From an uncultured Dorea sp. (lineage in GTDB: Bacteria > Bacillota > Clostridia > Lachnospirales > Lachnospiraceae), in the NCBI GenBank assembly GCA_910578455.1, contig CAJTQA010000015.1:1-61013 (forward strand): a DNA stretch of 61,013 nt, given 5' to 3'. Below, in pieces: positions 44,126 through 54,369 of the stretch; the first letter of the stretch is position 1; the number at the start of each line of letters is the position of its first letter. The notes under the pieces were generated by a model. That model was not told the DNA's origin. It was given only the letters and a program-made list of their open reading frames with translations, and did no database searches. The translations under genes and the position numbers were made by a program.

Positions 44126-45408
44126 GGCAGCCTGACAAGCCCTTCCCTCAAAAGATACTCCAGTGACATTAAGATGCCGAGTTTCGCGTGGGGCCATGTA
44201 AGGCCTCCCTGAAAATAAACTGCATAGGGCGGCTTGATGGGGCCGTCCGCGCTCAGCTCTATGGACGAGCCCTGCACGAATGCGCCTGCCGCCATGATGA
44301 CCTGGCTGTCATATCCGGGCATCGCCCACGGCTCCGGGGTCACATAGGAGTCCACCGGCGCCGCCGCCTGGATTCCGCGGCAGAATGCGATGACTCCCTC
44401 CGGGGTGCCAAGCTCCACCGCCTGGATGATGTCGTGGCGGCTCTCACGCCCGTCCGGCACCACGGAAAACCCTAATCTCTCATAGATATTCGCGGCAAGG
44501 ACTGCTCCCTTTAAGGCGCTTGCCGTAACCGTAGGAGCCAGAAACAGCCCCTGGTAGAAAGACTGCATCACTCCGAGAGACGCCCCCACTTCTCTCCCCA
44601 GCCCCGGGGAAGTCAGACGGTAGCCGCAGGATTCGATCAAGTCTTTCCTTCCGGCAATGTAGCCCCCGATAGGCGCTAATCCCCCGCCCGGATTCTTAAT
44701 GAGCGAGCCAACGGTAAGGTCTGCGCCTTCATCGCTCGGCTCCGTTTCCTCTACAAACTCTCCGTAGCAGTTGTCAACCATGCAGATGACGTCCGGCTTT
44801 ATATCTTTCACAAAACGGATCACTTCCCCAATCTGCGCCACGGAAAAGCTGGGTCGCGTCTGGTAGCCCTTTGACCGCTGCACCGTCACCATTTTCGTCC
44901 TCTCATTTATGGCGGCCCTTATCCCGTCAAAATCAAAGTTTCCGTCCGGCAGAAGGTCCGCCTGGCGGTAAGAAACCCCGTATTCCGCAAGAGAGCCGTT
45001 AGAAGGGCGTATGCCGATTACTTCTTCAAGAGTGTCGTAAGGTTTCCCTCCCGCCGACAAAAGCTCGTCCCCCGGCCGGAGGTTGGCCCCAAGCGCCAGC
45101 GCCAGGGCATGGGTCCCGCAGGTCACCTGCGGCCTTACAAGCGCGCTCTGTGTATGGAACACCGAGGCATACACATCCTCCAGCGTATCCCTTCCCACAT
45201 CATCATACCCGTACCCGCTGGCAAAATGAAAACAGTCCGCATTCACCCGGTTCTCCTGCATCGCCCCGATCACCTTGAGCTGATTGAACTCCGCGGTCCT
45301 GTCAATCTCGGCAAACCGCTCCCTTAGTTCCGCCTCAATCCCCAGGCAAAACTCCAAAACCTCTCCCCGGATCCCCATATTCCGGTACAAACTCGCAATA
45401 TCCATCAC
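44122..45408 (-). CDS. Methionine gamma-lyase/aluminium-resistance family PLP enzyme
   Basis: The 428-residue protein belongs to the PLP fold-type I family annotated as methionine gamma-lyase or aluminium resistance (COG4100). ASGYGYDDVGRDTLEDVYAS, TCGTHALALAL and the PLP lysine in TVGSLIKNPGGGLAPIGGYI are visible. It likely acts on sulfur amino acids. It is translationally coupled to the HI0933-type gene, which is common in clostridia. Confidence 0.9.
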   Translation of the reverse strand: MMDIASLYRNMGIRGEVLEFCLGIEAELRERFAEIDRTAEFNQLKVIGAMQENRVNADCFHFASGYGYDDVGRDTLEDVYASVFHTQSALVRPQVTCGTHALALALGANLRPGDELLSAGGKPYDTLEEVIGIRPSNGSLAEYGVSYRQADLLPDGNFDFDGIRAAINERTKMVTVQRSKGYQTRPSFSVAQIGEVIRFVKDIKPDVICMVDNCYGEFVEETEPSDEGADLTVGSLIKNPGGGLAPIGGYIAGRKDLIESCGYRLTSPGLGREVGASLGVMQSFYQGLFLAPTVTASALKGAVLAANIYERLGFSVVPDGRESRHDIIQAVELGTPEGVIAFCRGIQAAAPVDSYVTPEPWAMPGYDSQVIMAAGAFVQGSSIELSADGPIKPPYAVYFQGGLTWPHAKLGILMSLEYLLREGLVRLP

Positions 45409-45467
45409 AAACTTCTCCTTTTATCAAACATATCCTTCTATCTGAACCAATCCGGTGAAATCAAGCC

Positions 45468-45761
45468 CTACAGTGCGTTCATGATCTTCGTCTTCACTTC
45501 CGCGCATCTTGCGTCAAACTCCGGGTTCAACGGCCTTATCTCCCGGATGATATCCGCCGCCAGCTCAAACCTCTTAAGGTCGTAAAGGAGCGCCGCTTTG
45601 TTTAAGTTAAACCACGCCATCTCCCCCTGCGTCCGTATGAGCGGCTCCAGCGCCGCAAGCTCTTTGTACGCCGACTCGGCGTTGTGGCTGACGGCGTAAA
45701 GCTCCATCAGCGTATTCATCTTCTTTAAAAATTTTGACCCCCCGAATAATCTCTGTAACAT
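45468..45761 (-). CDS. Small TPR-like protein
   Basis: The 97-residue protein is all-helical (LMELYAVSHNAESAYKELAA, AWFNLNKAALLYDLKRFELA) with two or three helix pairs resembling tetratricopeptide repeats. It overlaps the end of miaA by 37 bases. The family is not recognised beyond the repeat pattern. Confidence 0.72.
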   Translation of the reverse strand: MLQRLFGGSKFLKKMNTLMELYAVSHNAESAYKELAALEPLIRTQGEMAWFNLNKAALLYDLKRFELAADIIREIRPLNPEFDARCAEVKTKIMNAL

Positions 45762-46699
45762 ATAACTCCCTCCATATACGTTAACATTGTACTTAACAGT
45801 TTCTCTTCATCATATCCGTGTGCACCCTTGTCCAGCCAGATAACATCCCTCTCCCTCTTAAACCATGTGATCTGGCGCTTGGCAAAGTGCCTTGTATCCC
45901 GCTTGATCCGATAGACTGCCTCCTCAAGAGGACATTCCCCGTCCAAGTAATCAAGCATTTCCTTATAGCCCAGTCCCTGCATGGAGACCATATTTTTTGT
46001 GAAGCCCCTGTTCTTTAATGAACGGACTTCACGCTCAAGTCCTTCCTCCATCATCTCATCTACCCGCCGGTCAATGCGCTCATAAAGCTTTTCCCGGTCG
46101 TCGTTCAGCACAAAATAGCAGAATGCATAGGGAGACGTCTTTGCCCGCTCTCTTTCATTGTGGACAGAGATGGGGATGCCCGACTGCCTGTAAAACTCCA
46201 GCGCCCTCACCACCCTCTTTACATTGCGGAAATGAATTTCCCGGGCAGATACCGGGTCGACCTGGCGGAGCTTTTCGTGCAGAGCCTCTTCCCCGTGCTC
46301 CCTTGCGAACGCCAAAAGCTCCTGCCGGCAGGAGTCATCCCCTTTGTTTTCTGTAAAATCAATGTCGTAGAGAAGCGCCTGGATATAGAACCCCGTTCCT
46401 CCCACAACGATGGGGATATGCCCCTTTGCATAAATTTTTTCAAGCGCCTCCTTCGCCATCTTTTGGAAGCGCACCACATGGAATTCCTCGTATGGCTCAA
46501 GCACATCCACGAGATGGTGGCAGATTCCTTCCATCTCCTCCGTCTTTATCTTTGCCGAGCCGATGTCCATGCCCTTATACACCTGCATGGAATCAGCCGA
46601 AATAATCTCCCCGCCTATCTTCTTTGCAAGGCGGATGGATAGCTTTGTCTTTCCTGCGGCCGTAGGGCCGGTCAGGACGATCAATGGTTTTTTCTTCAT
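45725..46699 (-). CDS. miaA: tRNA dimethylallyltransferase
   Basis: MiaA adds an isopentenyl group to A37 of tRNAs. The 324-residue protein has the P-loop TGPTAAGKTKLS, ISADSMQVYKGMDIGSAK and the RQITWF segment. The ATG at 46699 is preferred to that at 46705, which abuts the ribosome binding site (taagggg). It follows mutL closely. Its product is the substrate of MiaB, encoded 5 kb away on the same strand. Confidence 0.95.
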   Translation of the reverse strand: MKKKPLIVLTGPTAAGKTKLSIRLAKKIGGEIISADSMQVYKGMDIGSAKIKTEEMEGICHHLVDVLEPYEEFHVVRFQKMAKEALEKIYAKGHIPIVVGGTGFYIQALLYDIDFTENKGDDSCRQELLAFAREHGEEALHEKLRQVDPVSAREIHFRNVKRVVRALEFYRQSGIPISVHNERERAKTSPYAFCYFVLNDDREKLYERIDRRVDEMMEEGLEREVRSLKNRGFTKNMVSMQGLGYKEMLDYLDGECPLEEAVYRIKRDTRHFAKRQITWFKRERDVIWLDKGAHGYDEEKLLSTMLTYMEGVICYRDYSGGQNF

Positions 46700-46713
46700 C
46701 GGCATCCCCTTAA

Positions 46714-48651
46714 CTATACGATTCTCTTAAATTTCTTTTCCAGCTCCCGCTTTGACATGGAGATGATGGTAGGCCTGCCGTGGGGGCAGTGGTAAGGATT
46801 CTCAAGAACAAGCAGCTCTCCGATCAGGGCGTCGGCCTCTGCCGCCGAAAGCCTCCTATTTCCTTTCACCGCCGCTTTGCAGGACATAGACGCGATCTTT
46901 TCATCAATAAGCTCTGGGGCAAGGTTCCTCCCCAGCTCGTCCGACAGGCTGTCGAGCATGTCAAGAAGAAGTTCTTTCTTTGCAATGGAGAACAGGTTCC
47001 CCGGCACTGCCCGGACTGCATAAGAGCCCTGCCCGAACTCCTCAAACTCAAAACCGATGCGCGTAAAGCGGTCCTCAAATCTCACCAGCGCCTCCTGCTC
47101 CTGCATCGTAAGGTTTAAAACAATAGGAGGCGATATCATCTGGGAAGTAAACTCCCTTGTATTCATGCCGGACAGCGTCTTCTCATACAGAACGCGCTCA
47201 TGGGCGGCATGCTGGTCAATGATGTACAGGTTTTCATGATACTCCACAAGCCAGTAAGTGTCAAATACCTGCCCGATGAGCTTATGCTCCGCCTGCGCCT
47301 TTCTCTCCAGGAATCTTTCCTCAAAGAGGTCAAGCTGCTTTGCCGGTTCCTGAGGGGGCTTTCCGGCGTCTTTTTCCCTGTAGGGAATTTCCGGCTCCCG
47401 GACCATGCCGGCCTGATAAGGCTGCTTCTGCTTTTCTTCCCGGAGCGGCTGTTTCTTCTCCTTCCGGGAATTTTCCTCATGGTAGGAATGTACGCGGCGT
47501 TTCATTTCCGCCATAAAGTAATCCAGATCCCTCTCTCCGGCAGGCGGGGGCGCCGGCTTTTCTGCCTGAACCTGTTTTTCTTCCCGTTCCGGCTTTTCTG
47601 CCTGCGCCTTTTTCCCTGCATCCACCGCCTTTGGCACGTCAACCGTCACCTTCGGAATCAGCTCTTTTCCACGAAGGCCTTTATCCACCGCCTCGTAGAC
47701 TGCCTGGTAAAGCTCCTGCTGGTTGTGGAAACGCACCTCCATCTTTGCGGGATGGACGTTGACGTCCACATCCTCCCCGCTCATCCCGATATGGAGGACG
47801 GTAAAAGGGAACCTGTGCTGCATCGTAAAATCCTTGTATGCATCCTCGATGGACTTGTAGATCACCTGGCTTTTAATATAGCGGCAGTTGACAAAGTAGT
47901 TCTCAAAGTTCCTGTTCCCCCTGGAGATAAGGGGCGCCCCTATGAACCCTGTAATGCGGAGGCCGTTTTTCTCGTACTCAGCCGGAAACAGGTTGTCCGC
48001 CACATCCCTTCCGTAAATGTGGTAGATGACATCTTTAAGCTGCCCGTTCCCGGACGTATGGAGCTTGGGCTGCCCGTTGTTTATAAACCGGAAAGATATC
48101 TCCGGATGCGACAGGGCAATCCTGTTCATAAGCTCTCCCACGTGGCTGGCCTCCGTCATTGCCGTCTTAAGGAACTTCCTCCTTGCCGGGATATTGTAAA
48201 AAAGCTGGCGGATGAAAAAGGACGTGCCGTCCGGCGCGCTTGCCTCCTCAAGGCGCTCCTCTTTCCCGCCGTTTATCATATACCTTGTTCCGAATTCGTC
48301 CTCCCGGGTTTTCGTCAAAAGCTCCGTCTGGGATACCGCCGCGATGCTTGACAGCGCCTCGCCCCGAAACCCCAGGGAATGGATGTATGACAGATCGTCC
48401 ACCGAACGGATCTTACTTGTAGAGTGACGGTAAAACGCAGGCCTTACATCTTCCTTTGCGATGCCGCAGCCGTTGTCCGCGATCCGGATAAACGTAATCC
48501 CGCCGTCCTTGATCTCCACGGTCACGGATGTGGCTCCCGCGTCAATGGCGTTCTCCACCAGCTCCTTGACCACGGATGCAGGGCGCTCGATTACTTCCCC
48601 GGCAGCAATTTTATCAATCGTAATACTGTCAAGCACCTGTATCTTATTCAT
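46714..48651 (-). CDS. mutL: DNA mismatch repair endonuclease MutL
   Basis: The 645-residue protein has the GHKL ATPase domain (VKELVENAIDAGA, DNGCGI, GFRGEALSSIA), a charged linker (residues about 335-450) and the C-terminal endonuclease motif DQHAAHERVLYE with CPHGRP. The presence of the endonuclease motif means nicking activity, as in bacteria without MutH. It follows mutS with one base between. Confidence 0.96.
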   Translation of the reverse strand: MNKIQVLDSITIDKIAAGEVIERPASVVKELVENAIDAGATSVTVEIKDGGITFIRIADNGCGIAKEDVRPAFYRHSTSKIRSVDDLSYIHSLGFRGEALSSIAAVSQTELLTKTREDEFGTRYMINGGKEERLEEASAPDGTSFFIRQLFYNIPARRKFLKTAMTEASHVGELMNRIALSHPEISFRFINNGQPKLHTSGNGQLKDVIYHIYGRDVADNLFPAEYEKNGLRITGFIGAPLISRGNRNFENYFVNCRYIKSQVIYKSIEDAYKDFTMQHRFPFTVLHIGMSGEDVDVNVHPAKMEVRFHNQQELYQAVYEAVDKGLRGKELIPKVTVDVPKAVDAGKKAQAEKPEREEKQVQAEKPAPPPAGERDLDYFMAEMKRRVHSYHEENSRKEKKQPLREEKQKQPYQAGMVREPEIPYREKDAGKPPQEPAKQLDLFEERFLERKAQAEHKLIGQVFDTYWLVEYHENLYIIDQHAAHERVLYEKTLSGMNTREFTSQMISPPIVLNLTMQEQEALVRFEDRFTRIGFEFEEFGQGSYAVRAVPGNLFSIAKKELLLDMLDSLSDELGRNLAPELIDEKIASMSCKAAVKGNRRLSAAEADALIGELLVLENPYHCPHGRPTIISMSKRELEKKFKRIV

Positions 48652-48652
48652 A

Positions 48653-51301
48653 TTACCACCTGTTCTTCAGCTTGTTCTGCAGCTGATAAAGCGTATTGAG
48701 GGCGTCGATGGGCGTCAGGTTGCTGACGTCCAGGCACTTAAGCTCCTCCAGGACATCGTCATCCTTTACCGTGTCAAAAAGAGACATCTGCGCCAGATCT
48801 ACCTCGTCATATTTTTTCGTCTTGATCTTCGGCGCCTGCCCCTGCACCGCGATGTCCTTAATGCGTGTCGTGATGTCCGCATGGACAAGCTCCTCCACAA
48901 TCTCTTTCGCCCGGTCCGTCACGGTCTTTGGAACTCCCGCAAGCCTCGCCACCTGGATTCCGTAACTTTTATCTGCCCCGCCTTTCACAATCTTTCGGAG
49001 GAAGATAATGTCGTCTCCTTTTTCCTTTACGGCAATGCAGTAATTATTCACATTCGTAATCTTGCCTTCCAGCTCCGTCAGCTCGTGATAGTGGGTGGCA
49101 AACAGCGTCTTCGCCCCGAGGAGCTTGCTGCTGCTGATATGTTCGACCACTGCCCAGGCAATGCTTAGGCCGTCAAAAGTGCTGGTTCCCCGCCCGATCT
49201 CATCTAAGATCAGAAGGCTCCGGCTCGTGGCATTCCGCAGGATGTTGGCCACCTCCGTCATCTCCACCATAAATGTGCTCTGGCCCGAGGCCAGGTCGTC
49301 CGACGCCCCTACCCGGGTAAAGATGCGGTCCACAAGACAGATGTCCGCAGACGCGGCCGGAACGAAAGAACCAATCTGCGCCATCAGGACAATCAGCGCA
49401 GTCTGCCGCATATAGGTAGATTTTCCCGCCATATTGGGCCCTGTGATAATCGATATCCTTTTCTTTTTGTCATCCAGGTAAGTGTCGTTGGTGATAAACA
49501 GGTCATTGGGAATCATCTTCTCCACGACAGGGTGCCGCCCGTCCCGGATGTCGATGACCCCTTTTTCGTTGATCTTCGGGCATACGTAATTATTCTGCCG
49601 TGCCACAAGGGCAAGGGATGCCAGCGCGTCAATCTGCGCCACTGCTTTGGCCGTCTCCTGGATGCGTACAACCTCCGCCGCGATGCGGTCCCTCACCTCA
49701 CAGTAGAGCTGGTACTCCAGGGCAAAGAGCTTGTCCTCCGCCCCGAGTATGGTGTCCTCAAGCTCTTTTAATTCCGGGATGATGTAGCGTTCGGCATTGG
49801 CAAGAGTCTGCTTTCTCATATAGTAGTCCGGCACCATGCCCTTAAAGGAATTGGTGACTTCAAGGTAATAGCCGAACACCTTGTTATACTTTACTTTCAG
49901 TGTCTTGATGCCCGTCTTTTCCCGCTCCTCGGCCTCCAGTTTCGCGAGCCATTCTTTCCCGTCGGACTTGGCGTTTCTAAGCTTGTCCACTTCCTCATTG
50001 TATCCCGGCCTTATGATGCCGCCCTCCCGCATGGCGATAGGCGGCTCGTCGGCAATCGACTGGCCGATCAGCTCAAAAAGATCCGGCAGCGGGTCAAGCA
50101 TCCCGTAAAGTTCTTTCAAGAGAGGGCTTTTCATCTCCCCAAGTATGTACCGGATGTGGGGGAGCATGGACAGGGAGCTTCTAAACGCCAGCAGATCCCT
50201 CGGATTCGCCGACTGGTATGTGATCTTGCTCACAAGGCGCTCCAGGTCATAGACCGGAGACAGATATTCCCGGATCTCCTCCCTTGGAATCTCATTCTCC
50301 TTAAGCTCCGCCACTGCCTCCTGGCGCCTCATCACCGGGCTTTTATGGATGAATGGCTGTTCGATATATTTCCTCAGGGCACGGGCGCCCATGGCAGTCT
50401 TCGTCTTGTCAAGCACCCACAAAAGGGAGCCCCTCTTCTGTTTCTCACGCAGCGTTTCCGTAAGCTCTAAATTCCGCCTTGTAGAGCTGTCCAGCAGCAT
50501 GAAAGCCCCTGTAGTATAAGGCGTCAGTTTTGATAACTGGGAGAGGGATGCTGTCTTCTGCGTCTCCTTAAGGTAAAGGAGCAACGCCCCCGCAGCGATG
50601 ACGCCGCAGTCATAGTCGGCAACTCCAAGCCCTTCAAGAGCCCCGGTCCTAAAATGATCCCTCAGCGACTGTTTGCACAGCGCGTCGTCAAAGTACCAGG
50701 AATCCAGGGAATAGACTGTGATGCCAAGCCTTTCCCTGAGGTCGTCAAGATCCATGCCGCTCATATAAAAAGCCTCATTGCAAATAAGCTCTGAGGGCAT
50801 AAACTTGAAAATCTCGTCAAACAGTTTTTCGCCGCTGTCAACTTCCGTCACAAGATATTCCCCGGTGGTGACGTCCGCCACGGAAAGCCCGTAGCGGTCG
50901 GCAATGTACACAATGCTCATAATGTAATTGTTCTTCGTCTCGTCAAGCGACTGAGTGTCAAGGTTCGTCCCCGGCGTCACGATCCGCACTACGTCGCGCC
51001 TTACAAGCCCTTTGGCCGATGCCGGGTCTTCCATCTGCTCGCAGATGGCGACTTTGTACCCCTTCGCCACGAGACGGTTGAGATACCCGTCAACCGCATG
51101 GTAGGGAACGCCGCACATGGGCGCGCGCTCCGGAAGCCCGCAGCTTTTTCCTGTCAGGGTAAGCTCAAGCTCTTTGGAGACTTTCTTTGCGTCCTCGAAA
51201 AACATCTCGTAGAAATCGCCCAATCTATAAAAGAGGATGCAGTCAGGATATTCTTCCTTCGTCTTCATATACTGCTGCATCATCGGTGTCATCTCACTCA
51301 C
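48653..51301 (-). CDS. mutS: DNA mismatch repair protein MutS
   Basis: The 882-residue protein recognises base mismatches. It begins with MMQQYMKTKEEYPDCILFYR and the mismatch-contact FYEMF segment, and carries the ATPase P-loop GPNMAGKSTYMRQTAL and DEIGRGTSTFDGLSIAWA. The start is GTG at 51301 with caggag eight bases upstream. It heads a mutS-mutL-miaA unit. Confidence 0.96.
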   Translation of the reverse strand: MSEMTPMMQQYMKTKEEYPDCILFYRLGDFYEMFFEDAKKVSKELELTLTGKSCGLPERAPMCGVPYHAVDGYLNRLVAKGYKVAICEQMEDPASAKGLVRRDVVRIVTPGTNLDTQSLDETKNNYIMSIVYIADRYGLSVADVTTGEYLVTEVDSGEKLFDEIFKFMPSELICNEAFYMSGMDLDDLRERLGITVYSLDSWYFDDALCKQSLRDHFRTGALEGLGVADYDCGVIAAGALLLYLKETQKTASLSQLSKLTPYTTGAFMLLDSSTRRNLELTETLREKQKRGSLLWVLDKTKTAMGARALRKYIEQPFIHKSPVMRRQEAVAELKENEIPREEIREYLSPVYDLERLVSKITYQSANPRDLLAFRSSLSMLPHIRYILGEMKSPLLKELYGMLDPLPDLFELIGQSIADEPPIAMREGGIIRPGYNEEVDKLRNAKSDGKEWLAKLEAEEREKTGIKTLKVKYNKVFGYYLEVTNSFKGMVPDYYMRKQTLANAERYIIPELKELEDTILGAEDKLFALEYQLYCEVRDRIAAEVVRIQETAKAVAQIDALASLALVARQNNYVCPKINEKGVIDIRDGRHPVVEKMIPNDLFITNDTYLDDKKKRISIITGPNMAGKSTYMRQTALIVLMAQIGSFVPAASADICLVDRIFTRVGASDDLASGQSTFMVEMTEVANILRNATSRSLLILDEIGRGTSTFDGLSIAWAVVEHISSSKLLGAKTLFATHYHELTELEGKITNVNNYCIAVKEKGDDIIFLRKIVKGGADKSYGIQVARLAGVPKTVTDRAKEIVEELVHADITTRIKDIAVQGQAPKIKTKKYDEVDLAQMSLFDTVKDDDVLEELKCLDVSNLTPIDALNTLYQLQNKLKNRW

Positions 51302-51374
51302 ATTTATTACTCCTGTTCTGTTTAATCATTCTTTATCAGTATAGCATTTTTACCCCTGGTTTTAAAGGCAAATG

Positions 51375-51791
51375 TTATAAAATATGGTAATGCGGTTTCG
51401 GCTCCTGGTAGAGCCAGTGCATCAGATATCCGCTCAGGATGATCCCCGCGGCGGCAAGGCCGGAAAAAATAATGATAAAGGGAACGCAGATCTGCCCAAA
51501 AAGCTGGAAGGGCAGGCGGCTGTAATCCCACACGTTCATATGCAGCCATTTGTTGACGATAATGCCCGTGATAAACTCCATGGATGTGACAAAGACCATG
51601 CAGCGTCCAATCTGCATCCAAAGCGGATCCTGCCAGTGCAACATTTTCCCCTGGACGGCAAAAAACACAAAGCAGATCCCGCCCAGCACAAACATGGTCC
51701 AGTGGGAAAATCCCCTGAAAACCATCTCGAAACCATAGTACATGCAGCCTCCCACTGCCCACAAAAACAGATACTCACTTATTTTCTTCAT
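51375..51791 (-). CDS. Putative ABC-transporter permease of the CmpB type
   Basis: The 138-residue membrane protein has four helices and segments such as VNKWLHMNVWDYSRLPFQLF that I associate with the small CmpB-like (PF06541) family in clostridia. No ATPase is nearby, and the transporter label is not strongly supported. The start at 51791 gives a protein beginning MKKISEYLF; the frame continues upstream to 51881 but is less family-like. Confidence 0.72.
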   Translation of the reverse strand: MKKISEYLFLWAVGGCMYYGFEMVFRGFSHWTMFVLGGICFVFFAVQGKMLHWQDPLWMQIGRCMVFVTSMEFITGIIVNKWLHMNVWDYSRLPFQLFGQICVPFIIIFSGLAAAGIILSGYLMHWLYQEPKPHYHIL

Positions 51792-51916
51792 GTAAAAAAC
51801 GCCCCCGCTTATGTTCTTTCCCGCGGCTGTCCGGCAGACAGCCGCTGTCCTTTTTACATAGTCTGAGCGTTTTTGCCCCATAATATAGGTGGTATATATT
51901 TCATGCCGGATTTTCC

Positions 51917-53335
51917 TTAAACAGCCTCTCCGATATAATAAAATCCTTTACACTCTTTAAGCTTTACCTTTACATATCTTCCGATCATCCCTGCGTCTCC
52001 CGGAATATGAACCAGGAGGTTATTGCTAAGCCGTCCTGTGACCATGGACGCATCCTGGTCGCTGACGGACTCAATAAGGGCCTCCTGCACCGTTCCCTCG
52101 TGGAGGGCGCATGTCTCGCCCGCGATTTTCTGCACTTCCTCCAGAAGCCTTCCAAACCGGTCTTTGATCACGTCCTCAGGCACCTGATCTTCCATGACCG
52201 CTGCCGGCGTTCCCGTCCGTTTCGAGTAGATAAAGGTAAATGCGCTGTCATATCGGACTTTCCGCACGATGTCCAGTGTCTCCTGAAAGTCTTCTTCCGT
52301 CTCCCCCGGAAAGCCTACGATGATATCTGTTGTAAGGGAGATGCCGGGCACTCCTCTCCTTAGCTTGTCCGCCAGCAGAAGATACTGCTCCTTCGTGTAC
52401 CGGCGGTTCATCTTTTGAAGGATCGCCGTGCTGCCGGACTGCACCGGAAGGTGGAGGTGCCGGCAGATTTTCTCTGACTTTCCCATCACTTCGATAAGCT
52501 CGTCCGACAGATCCTTCGGATGGGAAGTCATAAACCGGATCCTCCTTAACCCTTCGATCTTTTCGATCTCCTGAAGGAGCCGTGCAAAAGACATTGGCTC
52601 CTCAAGGGTTTTTCCGTAAGAATTTACATTCTGCCCTAAAAGCATCACTTCCGTCACGCCGTCCGCCACAAGACGCCTGATCTCCGCAATGATCGCATCC
52701 GGCCTGCGGCTTCTCTCCCGCCCCCGCACATAGGGAACGATGCAGTAGCTGCAGAAATTATTGCACCCGAACATAATGTTTATCCCCGACTTAAAGGAAT
52801 ATTTCCGCTCATTCGGAAGGTTTTCCACAATCTTATCTGTTCCCTCCAGTATATCAATGGCTCTTTTCCCGGACTCCAGGCGGGTGAACAAAATCTCTGC
52901 AAATTTGTACAGGTTATGCGTTCCGAAGATAATATCCACAAAAGAATAGCTCTTTTTTAACTTTTCCACAACCTCCGGCTCCTGCATCATGCACCCGCAC
53001 AGCCCGATCATCATATGGGGGTTCTTTTTTTTGCGCGGCTTTAGCTGGCCGAGCCTTCCGTACACCCGGGTGTTGGCATTTTCCCGCACGGTGCATGTAT
53101 TGTAGACCACAAGGTCCGCCGTCTCCTCCTCTCCTTCCCTGTATCCGATTTCCCGCAGGATGCCCCGGAGCTTTTCCGAATCCCGGGCATTCATCTGGCA
53201 GCCGAAAGTTACGACAGCCGCCGCAAGAGGACGGTTAAGCCTCCTGCTCTCCTCTTCTATGTACTGCCGGCACTTTTCTATGAAATCATACTGCCGCGCA
53301 GCCTCAGCATTATCTGAATTTATATTGTCATACAT
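51917..53335 (-). CDS. miaB: tRNA-2-methylthio-N6-dimethylallyladenosine synthase
   Basis: MiaB adds a methylthio group to i6A37 of tRNA. The 472-residue protein has the N-terminal UPF0004 domain with cluster cysteines (VTFGCQMNARDSEK, CGCMMQ), the radical SAM motif FGCNNFCSYCIVPYVRGRE and a C-terminal TRAM domain. It is upstream of DUF-type and mutS genes in the same direction. It acts after MiaA. Confidence 0.96.
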   Translation of the reverse strand: MYDNINSDNAEAARQYDFIEKCRQYIEEESRRLNRPLAAAVVTFGCQMNARDSEKLRGILREIGYREGEEETADLVVYNTCTVRENANTRVYGRLGQLKPRKKKNPHMMIGLCGCMMQEPEVVEKLKKSYSFVDIIFGTHNLYKFAEILFTRLESGKRAIDILEGTDKIVENLPNERKYSFKSGINIMFGCNNFCSYCIVPYVRGRERSRRPDAIIAEIRRLVADGVTEVMLLGQNVNSYGKTLEEPMSFARLLQEIEKIEGLRRIRFMTSHPKDLSDELIEVMGKSEKICRHLHLPVQSGSTAILQKMNRRYTKEQYLLLADKLRRGVPGISLTTDIIVGFPGETEEDFQETLDIVRKVRYDSAFTFIYSKRTGTPAAVMEDQVPEDVIKDRFGRLLEEVQKIAGETCALHEGTVQEALIESVSDQDASMVTGRLSNNLLVHIPGDAGMIGRYVKVKLKECKGFYYIGEAV

Positions 53336-53367
53336 TTTGATACCTCATTTCTGCATCCAAACCGCTG

Positions 53368-53544
53368 CTAAACAAACTGGTTCCGTGCATCGTCATACTT
53401 ATAGCCAATTGCGCCAAGCGTCTCTTCAATATCCTCCCGCCGCGCCTGCATATCCTCGCAGAGCGCGTCAAGCGAAGGATAAAAATCACGCAGTTTCGTA
53501 TTGACAGCGCTAAGCAATATTACCGGATCTCTCGGCAGCCCCAT
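53368..53544 (-). CDS. DUF4250 family protein
   Basis: The 58-residue protein MGLPRDPVILLSAVNTKLRD matches the DUF4250 pattern. The ATG at 53544 is preferred: the earlier ATG at 53559 is part of its ribosome binding site (atggaggaaaaaaggATG). It follows the cyclo-ligase and precedes miaB. Function unknown. Confidence 0.8.
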   Translation of the reverse strand: MGLPRDPVILLSAVNTKLRDFYPSLDALCEDMQARREDIEETLGAIGYKYDDARNQFV

Positions 53545-53589
53545 CCTTTTTTCCTCCATCTTTATCTGTTTTACGCCGTGAAAAGCACA

Positions 53590-54138
53590 TTAGTAGAAGA
53601 AAGACTCTGTGACAACAAAATCTAATCCACAATCCGTCTCTTCTTTTGGGATCTTATCCACCAGCTGGACATCAAAAGCAATCCCCATTTTCACAAGATG
53701 GGGATGTTTCCTCAAATACCGGTCATAGAAACCTTTCCCGTAGCCGATGCGGTTTTTCTCCCGGTCAAAAGCAACTCCCGGAACGATGGCAAGGCCGTCC
53801 GTTCCCTTGGCCATCTCAGAGACGCCGGAGGGCTCCAGAATCCCGAAAGCTCCTTTCACGAATTTCTGGGACGGCTTGACAAGGAAAAACTCCATCTCAC
53901 CGCCGGACACCTTTGGCAGCCAGATATCCTTCCCAAGCCGCCAAGCCTCGTCCATAATACGGTCCGTCCCCGCCTCCCGGTCAAAATCCATATAACAGTA
54001 AAGGTCCGTCGCCTCCCGGAAACTGTCGCTCTCAATGACCTTCCCGGCGATGGCGTCGGTGGCGGCCTGCCACTCTTCCTCCTCCATGCCGCGGCGTATT
54101 TTTAATATCTGTTCCCTAATTTCCTGCTTTGTTTCCAA
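53590..54138 (-). CDS. 5-formyltetrahydrofolate cyclo-ligase
   Basis: The 182-residue enzyme turns 5-formyl-THF into methenyl-THF with ATP. The family motif IGYGKGFYDRYL is near residue 130, and an N-terminal Lys-rich start (KQEIREQILKIRRGM) is typical. It overlaps the DUF896 gene by 23 bases. Confidence 0.93.
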   Translation of the reverse strand: METKQEIREQILKIRRGMEEEEWQAATDAIAGKVIESDSFREATDLYCYMDFDREAGTDRIMDEAWRLGKDIWLPKVSGGEMEFFLVKPSQKFVKGAFGILEPSGVSEMAKGTDGLAIVPGVAFDREKNRIGYGKGFYDRYLRKHPHLVKMGIAFDVQLVDKIPKEETDCGLDFVVTESFFY

Positions 54139-54337
54139 ATTTTTCTCCTAAGTCTGTTATTTTTCCGTCTTTCTCCTGTATGGAAATCTGATTCAGCTGC
54201 CCCCGCAGGTTCCGCTTGAAAGCGTCAATATATTCTCTACGCAGCACCTTCTGCTCTGTAAGCTCCGCCTCCGTAAGGCCCTCCGCCTTAGATTTGCGGT
54301 ACAGTTCATTGATGCGCGCTATCTTTTTCTCATCCAT
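54116..54337 (-). CDS. DUF896 family protein (YnzC-like)
   Basis: The 73-residue protein MDEKKIARINELYRKSKAEG with LTEQKVLRREYIDAFKRNLR is typical of DUF896. In Bacillus the relative YnzC is in the SOS operon with yneA; here it is 33 kb from the yneA-like gene. The start is ATG 54337; upstream codons are not family-like. Confidence 0.88.
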   Translation of the reverse strand: MDEKKIARINELYRKSKAEGLTEAELTEQKVLRREYIDAFKRNLRGQLNQISIQEKDGKITDLGEKFGNKAGN

Positions 54338-54369
54338 ATCTCTTCCTCTGTTTCGTATTGTCCGCATGG

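Noticed and set aside
47200..48351. 383-residue open frame antisense to mutL
   Set aside because: mutL is certain here; the opposite frame is open only because of codon bias.
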